Assembly (NCBI GenBank): GCA_947468255.1
Contig: CANIMM010000080.1
Location: forward strand, 1 to 10,880
From: Chitinophagaceae bacterium
GTDB taxonomy: Bacteria > Bacteroidota > Bacteroidia > Chitinophagales > Chitinophagaceae
Length of the DNA: 10,880 bases
Reading direction: 5' to 3'
Shown: positions 1-7,200 of the stretch, one piece after another
How positions within the stretch are numbered: position 1 is the first letter of the stretch
Layout: the number at the start of each line of letters is the position of its first letter
The notes under the pieces: generated by a model
The model's input: only the letters and a program-made list of their open reading frames with translations
Told to the model about the DNA's origin: nothing
The model's database searches: none
Made by a program: the position numbers and the translations under genes

Positions 1-2505
1 AAGCTGGTTGATAATTTCCTTTTGAATCAGCCTTTTCAGCGGCCTTGCACCCATTTGAGGGTCGTAGCCGTTTTCTGAAAGAAAGTCTAGCACGTAATCA
101 CTGAATTGTAACTGGATGCCTGTTTGGGATACCAATTGTTTCAATCCCTGCAACTGAATATCTATAATTCCCTTGATTTCTTTTTTCATCAATGGCTGAA
201 ACATGATTACTTCATCTATCCGATTCAAAAATTCGGGGCGAATGGTTTGGCGAAGCAATACCATCACTTCAGCCTTGGTACTTTCTACCACTTCCTCCTT
301 ATTTTTTTCGGTCACCTTTTCAAAATTTTCCTGGATAATATGACTCCCCATATTACTAGTCATGATGACGATGGTATTTTTAAAATTCACCACCCTTCCT
401 TTGTTATCAGTCAATCGTCCATCATCGAGCACTTGCAATAACACATTGAATACATCGGGATGCGCTTTTTCAATTTCGTCTAACAATACCACACTGTACG
501 GTTTGCGTCTTACCGCTTCTGTTAGTTGTCCGCCTTCATCATACCCAACATATCCTGGAGGCGCTCCTACCAATCGGCTTACCGAATGCTTCTCTTGGTA
601 TTCGCTCATATCTATCCGGGTCATCATGGAATCGTCATCAAACAAATAGGCAGCCAATGCCTTAGCGAGCTCTGTTTTACCCACTCCGGTTGTACCCAAA
701 AATATAAATGAACCAATGGGCTTTTTTGGATCCTGCAGGCCGGCCCTACTCCTTCTGATGGCATCGCTCACGGCCTCAATGGCTTCTTCCTGCCCCACTA
801 CCCTTTTGTGCAATTCATCTTCCAGTAGCAATAGTTTTTCTCTTTCACTTTGCAACATTTTCATTACCGGTATGCCGGTCGCTTTGGCTACGTTAGCCGC
901 AATATCTTCGGCGTCCACTTCTTCTTTTAATAATCTTTTTTCACTAATCTCATCGAGCAATTTAGTTTGATCTTCTATGATTTTTTCTTGATGCTGCACC
1001 TTTCCATAGCGTATTTCAGCCACCTTTCCGTAATCACCCTCCCGCTCTGCTTTTTCTGCAGCGGTTTTCAAATTTTCTATTTCCGATTTGGCGCTCTGGA
1101 TTTTTTCAACCACTTCTTTTTCCTGTTGCCATTTGGCTTTGAATGTATCCCTTTGCACAGAGAGGTTGGATATTTCGGTATTGAGTTCCTTTAATTTCAC
1201 TTCATCATTTTCTCTTTTGATGGCTTCCCGCTCAATTTCCAGTTGTCGAATCTGGCGTTCCAGCTTATCCAATTCCTCCGGCATAGAATTCATCTCTAGA
1301 CGAAGTTTTGCAGCACTCTCATCAATTAAGTCGATGGCTTTGTCAGGTAAAAAACGATCGGTAATATATCGGTGGGATAATTCTACCGCAGCAATAATGG
1401 CCTCGTCTTTGATTCTTACATGATGATAGGTTTCATAGCGATCCTTTAAACCCCGAAGAATAGAAACAGCATCTTCCACACTTGGCTCATCAATGACTAC
1501 TTTTTGAAAACGCCGCTCCAGTGCCTTGTCCTTTTCAAAAAATTTCTGGTATTCACTTAAGGTAGTTGCACCAATCGCTCTCAACTCGCCTCTTGCCAAT
1601 GCGGGCTTCAGAATATTAGCAGCGTCCATTGCTCCATCTCCACCACCCGCACCTACAAGGGTATGGATTTCATCAATAAATAAAATAATTTCACCGTCGC
1701 TGGTACTCACTTCCTTGACAACTGATTTCAATCGCTCCTCAAACTCCCCTTTGTATTTTGCCCCTGCTATCAGTTGCCCCATGTCCAGCGCAAAAATAAT
1801 TTTTGATTTTAAATTATCTGGCACATCCCCATTTACAATCCGCATCGCCAAACCCTCAGCGATGGCTGTTTTACCCACACCGGGCTCCCCTACCAAAATA
1901 GGATTGTTTTTACTTCTGCGCGACAAAATATGCAAGGTTCTTCTAATCTCCTCATCTCTTCCAATTACTGGATCCAGTTTGCCATTTCTTGCCATTTCAA
2001 TCAAATTCTTTGCGTATTTATTGAGTGCGTTAAACTGGGTTTCCTGTGTTTGAGAAGAAATGGTGGACCCCTTTCTCAAATCCTTAATTGCCGCTATCAA
2101 GCCCTTATCGGTAAGACCAGCATCTTTTAACAATTTGGCACTGTTATCACTACCCTGCAAAATGGCCAACAACAAATATTCTACACTAACAAACTCATCT
2201 CCAAAAGTCTTTAAAGCCGAACCTGCACGAAGAACCACACTATTCATATCTCTACTCACAGACTGAGCTGGTTCGCCGCTTTGAACGGTTGGCAGCTTAT
2301 TAATACTCTCTTCAATTTTGCTCTGCACAAAGGCCACATTCACATTATTTTTCTTTAGCAAAAACTCGATGGGCGAATCATCATTCGTTAACAAAGCCTT
2401 CAACAAATGCTCGGTTTCAATATTGGGGTTTTGATGATTGAACGCTTCTTGTTGAGCTTGGGAAATCGCTTCCTGCGCCTTAATAGTAAAATTATTTAAA
2501 TTCAT
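1..2505 (-). CDS. clpB: ClpB, ATP-dependent protein disaggregase (3' end beyond window)
   Basis: ClpB is a hexameric cytoplasmic AAA+ chaperone that, with DnaK/DnaJ/GrpE, threads and rescues aggregated proteins after heat stress. The frame gives 835 codons from ATG at 2505 and stays open to the window edge; usual length is about 860, so roughly 30 C-terminal residues are missing. Visible in order: N-terminal Clp repeat domain (about 1-145), Walker A GEPGVGKT at 206-213, Walker B FIDEIH with Glu279, a GAGGGDGAMDAAN segment just after it, a charged coiled-coil middle domain (about 400-525) that separates ClpB from ClpA/ClpC, second Walker A GTTGVGKT at 604-611, Walker B LLDEIEKAHPD around 676, and the sensor-2 GAR motif at 819-821. 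The first Walker motifs fall at E. coli ClpB numbering, which supports the start. There is no Shine-Dalgarno sequence before the ATG. Identification is secure. Confidence 0.97.
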   Translation of the reverse strand, partial: MNLNNFTIKAQEAISQAQQEAFNHQNPNIETEHLLKALLTNDDSPIEFLLKKNNVNVAFVQSKIEESINKLPTVQSGEPAQSVSRDMNSVVLRAGSALKTFGDEFVSVEYLLLAILQGSDNSAKLLKDAGLTDKGLIAAIKDLRKGSTISSQTQETQFNALNKYAKNLIEMARNGKLDPVIGRDEEIRRTLHILSRRSKNNPILVGEPGVGKTAIAEGLAMRIVNGDVPDNLKSKIIFALDMGQLIAGAKYKGEFEERLKSVVKEVSTSDGEIILFIDEIHTLVGAGGGDGAMDAANILKPALARGELRAIGATTLSEYQKFFEKDKALERRFQKVVIDEPSVEDAVSILRGLKDRYETYHHVRIKDEAIIAAVELSHRYITDRFLPDKAIDLIDESAAKLRLEMNSMPEELDKLERQIRQLEIEREAIKRENDEVKLKELNTEISNLSVQRDTFKAKWQQEKEVVEKIQSAKSEIENLKTAAEKAEREGDYGKVAEIRYGKVQHQEKIIEDQTKLLDEISEKRLLKEEVDAEDIAANVAKATGIPVMKMLQSEREKLLLLEDELHKRVVGQEEAIEAVSDAIRRSRAGLQDPKKPIGSFIFLGTTGVGKTELAKALAAYLFDDDSMMTRIDMSEYQEKHSVSRLVGAPPGYVGYDEGGQLTEAVRRKPYSVVLLDEIEKAHPDVFNVLLQVLDDGRLTDNKGRVVNFKNTIVIMTSNMGSHIIQENFEKVTEKNKEEVVESTKAEVMVLLRQTIRPEFLNRIDEVIMFQPLMKKEIKGIIDIQLQGLKQLVSQTGIQLQFSDYVLDFLSENGYDPQMGARPLKRLIQKEIINQL

Positions 2506-2538
2506 ATGCAATGATTTTTATATTTGTTAAAGTTGAAA

Positions 2539-2569
2539 CTAAAGTACATAAGATCAATCTTAAAAACAA
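2539..2569 (-). promoter_or_regulatory. Candidate clpB promoter (Bacteroidota type)
   Basis: On the minus strand a TTG (2569-2567) is followed after 20 bases by TACTTTAG (2546-2539), seven of eight matches to TAnnTTTG. The box ends 33 bases before the clpB ATG. The spacer contains a 5-bp inverted repeat AAGAT-TG-ATCTT, too short to call an operator. No CIRCE (HrcA) element is visible. Base matching only. Confidence 0.4.
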
Positions 2570-2599
2570 TGCTGTTGGAAGGATTAATGAAAATAGAAA

Positions 2600-2607
2600 T
2601 ACCTTTA
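2600..2607 (+). promoter_or_regulatory. Weak -7-like box upstream of the 2660 reading frame
   Basis: TACCTTTA at 2600-2607 lies 22 bases after a TTG at 2575-2577. This is within the loose Bacteroidota spacing range but matches poorly at the last base. If real, it would fire rightward, back-to-back with the clpB promoter. It may be chance in AT-rich DNA. Confidence 0.15.
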
Positions 2608-2659
2608 ATTTTCATTCACTAGACCGCAATTTTTTGTCCAAACTGAACTATAGGAAATT

Positions 2660-2809
2660 ATGACATACAAAATCAACTTAACCTGCCGTAAATTCACTCT
2701 GGCAGCAGGTTTTATGCTACTCTGTCTTATTTCTAAAAGCCAAAATAATTTCACAGCAGTAGATCAATTGCTTTCGATAATCAAAAGACCCGGTCAAACG
2801 CCGAGGTGA
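2660..2809 (+). pseudogene. Short signal-peptide-bearing frame, probable remnant of a secreted protein
   Basis: An ATG at 2660, with AGGAA just upstream, opens a 49-residue frame ending at TGA 2807-2809. Residues 1-10 carry Lys and Arg, and residues 12-24 are hydrophobic (FTLAAGFMLLCLI). A polar stretch SKSQNN follows, which is the shape of a Sec signal peptide with about 20 residues of mature protein. After the stop, another frame reads NDPSTYLTYSFKNIPYLKK and stops just before 2882, so a longer secreted protein may have been broken by a frameshift and deletion. No family is recognisable from so little sequence. Alternatives are a genuine small exported peptide or a chance frame. Confidence 0.3.
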
Positions 2810-2901
2810 ACTCAATGATCCAAGTACTTACCTGACATATTCGTTTAAAAATATTCCGTACTTAAAAAAGGCTAACCCCTAAAGCAGCTCATTCAATCAG
2901 C

Positions 2902-3261
2902 ATGAAAGAAAATATAAAAAAATCACTTGCTCCAAAAAAAATATTTTATCTCAGAATTTGGAACAACGCATTATTTGCCACCTTCATTATGGGCATCTGT
3001 CTTTTGATTGGAGTGTTCGGATATAAGCTCACCATCCCCCAGTTTGACTGGTACGATAGCCTATTAAATGCCTCCATGATTTTGAGTGGGATGGGGCCCA
3101 TGATAGATGCAGACATTGTGCTTTCTAACAAGGCGAAGGTATTTGCCTCCTTGTATGCATTGTTTAGCGGGGTTGCCTTTATTAGTACCATTGGCATTTT
3201 AATTGCCCCCTTGGCTCACCGTTTTTTTCACCGCTTACATTTGGAAGACCAGGACCAATGA
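2902..3261 (+). CDS. Small two-helix membrane protein resembling an ion-channel pore module
   Basis: This 119-residue protein has a basic N-terminus, a transmembrane helix at about 21-40, a short amphipathic stretch with a re-entrant-looking loop at about 48-68 (LLNASMILSGMGPM), and a second helix at about 78-102. It ends in a His/Arg-rich then acidic tail (HRFFHRLHLEDQDQ). The helix-loop-helix order, and an inner helix reading KVFASLYALFSG, recall two-helix potassium channels. However, GMGPM stands where TVGYG would be, so potassium selectivity cannot be assumed. Its stop overlaps the queG start by four bases (ATGA, 3258-3261), so the two are probably cotranscribed and translationally coupled. 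The start at 2902 precedes a Lys-rich N-terminus; no clear ribosome binding site is seen. Function unknown; the channel relation is inference. Confidence 0.8.
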   Translation: MKENIKKSLAPKKIFYLRIWNNALFATFIMGICLLIGVFGYKLTIPQFDWYDSLLNASMILSGMGPMIDADIVLSNKAKVFASLYALFSGVAFISTIGILIAPLAHRFFHRLHLEDQDQ

Positions 3262-4190
3262 TTACAATAGAAAATAACACCCGAATCATCAAGGAGCTGG
3301 CCACCCAATTTGGCTTTGATCATTGCGGTATTGCAAAAGCAGTTGTTTTGGATGAGGATGCCAGAAGACTGGAAACCTGGCTGAACAAGGGTATGCACGG
3401 CTCCATGCAATACATGGAAAAGCATTTTGACCTGCGCATTGATCCCTCCAAATTGGTGCCGGGAGCAAAATCAGTCATTACCTTGTTGCTGAATTATTTC
3501 CCCTCTCAGCACCAAGACCCTGCCGCTCCAAAAATTGCCAGCTATGCTTATGGTAACGACTACCATGAAGTAATCAGGGAAAAGCTAACCCGTTTTTTGG
3601 CCGAGATAAAACAATCCATTGGCGAGGTGGCCGGCAGAGGATTTGTAGACAGTGCGCCGGTACTTGAAAGAAGCTGGGCACAAAGAACCGGACTTGGCTG
3701 GATTGGAAAAAATGGAAATCTCATCAATAAACAAGGCGGCAGTTTTTTTTTCATCGCCACCCTTATCATTGATCTCGAGTTAAATTACGACGACCCCTAC
3801 GCCAAAGACTACTGTGGCAGCTGTACCAAATGTATTGACAGTTGCCCTACCGATGCGATACTGCCCAACAAGGTGGTGGACGGCAGCAAATGCATCTCCT
3901 ATTTTACCATTGAACTAAAGGAAACCCTGATACCAGAAACGATGAAAGGCAAATTCGATAACTGGATGTTTGGCTGTGATGTTTGCCAGGATGTTTGCCC
4001 TTGGAACCGTTTTTCATCCCCTACCAGCGAGATCAATTTTACTCCTATCGCTGCAATACTCAACTTCAGCAAGAGTGATTGGGAGGAATTGACAGAAGAA
4101 AATTTTAAAATAATTTTCAAGGATTCTCCGCTCAAGAGAAGCAAGTTTTCGGGTATCAAAAGAAATCTCCGGTTTATACAAAATATATAA
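3258..4190 (+). CDS. queG: Epoxyqueuosine reductase QueG
   Basis: QueG catalyses the last step of queuosine synthesis, reducing epoxyqueuosine to queuosine at position 34 of GUN-anticodon tRNAs, using cobalamin and two 4Fe-4S clusters. The 310-residue product begins with the typical GFDHCGIAKA (19-28) and has a WLNKGMHGSMQYM region (41-53). The motif FVDSAPVLERSWAQRTGLGW (129-148) carries Asp131, which matches the family's proposed catalytic acid. The ferredoxin-like part has CGSCTKCIDSC (Cys186, 189, 192, 196), Cys212, and CDVCQDVCPWN (Cys240, 243, 247): eight cysteines, enough for two 4Fe-4S clusters. E. coli QueG is about 379 residues with a C-terminal HEAT-like extension; this copy lacks it, as many shorter homologues do. 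It overlaps the upstream membrane-protein gene by four bases and converges on the fibre gene. Confidence 0.96.
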   Translation: MITIENNTRIIKELATQFGFDHCGIAKAVVLDEDARRLETWLNKGMHGSMQYMEKHFDLRIDPSKLVPGAKSVITLLLNYFPSQHQDPAAPKIASYAYGNDYHEVIREKLTRFLAEIKQSIGEVAGRGFVDSAPVLERSWAQRTGLGWIGKNGNLINKQGGSFFFIATLIIDLELNYDDPYAKDYCGSCTKCIDSCPTDAILPNKVVDGSKCISYFTIELKETLIPETMKGKFDNWMFGCDVCQDVCPWNRFSSPTSEINFTPIAAILNFSKSDWEELTEENFKIIFKDSPLKRSKFSGIKRNLRFIQNI

Positions 4191-4201
4191 ACTATTCTCC
4201 T

Positions 4202-4230
4202 ACAGGCACAGGACGGAATCCTGCGGCTGT
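4202..4230. other. Imperfect hairpin in the convergent junction
   Basis: The arms CAGGA (4209-4213) and TCCTG (4219-4223) pair across the loop CGGAA. The pairing continues outward with two mismatches to ACAG (4202-4205) and CTGT (4227-4230), a 12-position stem. It lies 11 bases after the queG stop and 17 bases after the fibre-gene stop. It could be a bidirectional terminator, though neither side has a clean T-run. It could also be the post-target hairpin that helps DGR retrohoming. The same bases on the minus strand read AGFRPVPVGE then stop, so it may instead be the fossil end of a coding region. Confidence 0.4.
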
Positions 4231-4247
4231 GGATATTTAAATTTTAA

Positions 4248-7200
4248 TTAAAAAGACCGAATAGCGCGCACATTATAACCCGCACCCTTACCGAACCAGT
4301 TTTTCTCAGTACCATCCCAAAAATCCACGAGCCACGAGATAGTGGAGTTGATCTCCGTAGAACTCCAGTAGTAGTAATCCGCAAAACCACCAACCATTGT
4401 CTTTTTTAACCAAAGTAAATTTAACTCATTTCTTGTAGGCAATCTCCAGTCAGTAAAGAGTTTTCCCGCTGTTGAGTGATTGCTAAAAGTGCTAATTTTA
4501 TCTTGAGCATCATACCAAGTACTACTATTACTTTGATCTTGAGTTTCTGCAATTAAACCATGTAATCCATCGGTTGTAATATAAAACACTTTGCCGCCTC
4601 CATAAGTTTCGCCAATGGTATGAGTGCCACCACTGGATACTGAAGTCCAAGTTAGAGTCCCTGATCCGGTTGTACTTAATACCTGCCCTGTAGTTCCATG
4701 AGTTTTTGGATAAGTAACGTCACCCGCGGTAATCGTTCCACTGGTATTTACATTCGTTATAGCTGAATTTCCTAATTGAATCATATCACTTACAGTAACT
4801 ATTGCTGCATTTCCAATAGCTGTTGAATTGGATATGCTACCTGAACTAACATCTGCAGCATAACCAATTGCTGTATTATTTGTTCCGCTGGTAATTGTTA
4901 AGAGTGCAGAACTTCCCACTGCTGTATTTGCACCACCTGTAACAATTGGTAATGTACTATACCCTAATGCAGTATTATCATTGGTGCCACTTCCATTAGA
5001 CAATGCTGCACTTCCAACAGCCGTATTTCTGTTTCCATTTGCAGCACCTCCCTGTCTAATAGCATTTGTTCCTACTGCAGTATTGTCATTACCTCCATTG
5101 CTACTATTGGTTAAACTTGCGAGTGACATAGTCCCTATAGCTGTATTATTGCTCCCAGGAGAACCATATAAAAGAGAATAAGCACCAAGCATTGTATTTG
5201 CTGATCCGGATGCAGGAGCGCCTATTCTTATTGAGTTTACTTGAATATTATCATTGAAAAACTTGCTTCCCGAAAAAGTTTGATTTCCAGTTGTAACAAC
5301 ACCACCGTTAGTAGCATCAGCAGGAGTAAGTGTTATCGTAGTGCCGCTAATGGTTGCTCCTTTTACATTTGAGGTGCCGCTAATTGATTCAATAGAGCTT
5401 ACTCCACCAGAAACGGTTGCCCAAGAAAGAGTGCCAGTTCCATTTGTTTTTAATACCTGATTTGCAGTTCCATGAGTTTTAGGATAAGTTACGTCTCCAG
5501 CTGTTAAAGTTCCATAGGTACTTACATTCTCTACACTTGGATTTCCTAGCTGAATGAAATTTGATCTAATAACAATTGCCCCACTTCCAATGACAGTTGC
5601 ATTGGTTAAGTTGTCAAATGCTACGTCTGCACCTGCTCCAATCGCTGTATTACCAGTCCCTACTATGTTTGAAACAAGTGCTCCACCTCCAAATGCAGTA
5701 TTATAATCTCCATTTGTGTTTGAATTTAAAGCCGATACACCAACTGCTGTATTATTCAATTGACTGCCTCCCCCTTTGCCAATATTTAAACCATTTACAG
5801 CCAAATCATAAGCACCTAAATTAACTGCAGCTGTTGCACCTGTGTAAGGAACACCTGATCCACCAGAAACTGTTGTCCAAGTTAAGCTTCCCGAACCGGT
5901 AGTGCTCAGTACCTGACCATTTGTTCCATGCGAACTTGGATATATGACTGAACCAGCCGTGATGGTTCCGCTTGATTTTACATCTCCTCTCACATCCAGT
6001 TTGGTTGTTGGCATACCGGTGCCAATGCCCACAAAGCCCTCTTTGTTGACAGAAAATCTGTAAGCAGCTTGGCCTTCGGTTGGATGATCATAATAAATAC
6101 CAAGAGATCCTGGTGCTATAGATGGGTTAGAAGGGTTACCGGTTGCATAAATTTGATACTCCCCATCATTATCCGAACCACCTCCTGGATCTGTATTTTT
6201 AAAAGATATAGATGCATTTTCATTGCTCTCTAAACGAATCCCGCTATTTCTATCTCCACCAAATACATGCAGTTTTGCCGAAGGACTGCTTGAACCAGCT
6301 CCTAAACCTACATTGCCTGAATTGCGATAGATATTATTTGAAGCAATTGACCACAGGGAAGCAGATGAGCCGGTTCCTCCATTTGCAATTGGCAATACAC
6401 CCGAAACGTCGGATGTAAGATTCGTTTTAGTAGCACCATCTTTTAAGTCTACCCATGCATTGGCTGTTGCAGGCACTGCGATCGTTATACGCGATGCTGG
6501 ATCCCCGTTGTCCAACACATTAGAACTGGGCATAAACATAAAACCCATAGAGTTTACGTTACCGGTTGTTGGATCATCTCCTCCACCGGCCCACATTACT
6601 CCAAGGCAATTGGTGGCATCATTGGATGTGATATAATAAGTGGTGTTTGCAGTCACAGTTACAGGGGTTGCAAATGTCCAAGTATTCCAACCGGCAACTG
6701 AGGTTATCGAATTTGAAGTACCCAATACGCTGGGGCTATTATTGGAAAATGGATCGGAGTAATCTGAATTTATGACAAGTGAGGCTGTTTCTCCAGCATT
6801 AGCGGCATTCAATTCAATTTGGGTGATTGTACCGGAGATGGTTGGACGAAACCAAAGTTCTCCACTGCCGCTAAGACAGGTCGCACTATTACCCACTGTG
6901 CTATTGCCAAAAACTGTTGTAGTGGATGAATTAATTTCTTTATACACCTGAACTTTATTTGCAGTAGTATTGAATTGCATCATGGCTAAAGAAGGATTTG
7001 TAACTGCATTTATTTGTGTTTGATCCATTTTTGGAAAAACAACCGGTAAAGGCGTAGCAATATCCAGCGATGATTGAGCATTCGGACTAGCTGTTCCGAA
7101 ACCTATTTTACCACCGCCCTGCGCAATTTTAATTCCACCTGCTGCTAAATCATGTACACCTAAATCAACTGCACCTGATGCTCCAGTGTAAGGTACACCG

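Noticed and set aside
1526..2053. A 175-codon plus-strand open frame opposite clpB, plus several shorter ones from 124 to 2266
   Set aside because: They lie wholly antisense to the unmistakable clpB frame, have low-complexity Ser/Leu-rich products and show no family features; they are codon shadows.
2506..2600. Possible HrcA/CIRCE heat-shock operator before clpB
   Set aside because: No TTAGCACTC-type inverted repeat is present; the only symmetry is a 5-bp AAGAT/ATCTT arm pair, expected by chance.
4251..4622. Type IX secretion sorting domain or S74 peptidase at the fibre protein C-terminus
   Set aside because: The C-terminus is fully accounted for by a DUF1566-type domain ending in VRAIRSF; neither a sorting-domain beta-sandwich motif nor the S74 Ser-Lys signature is seen.
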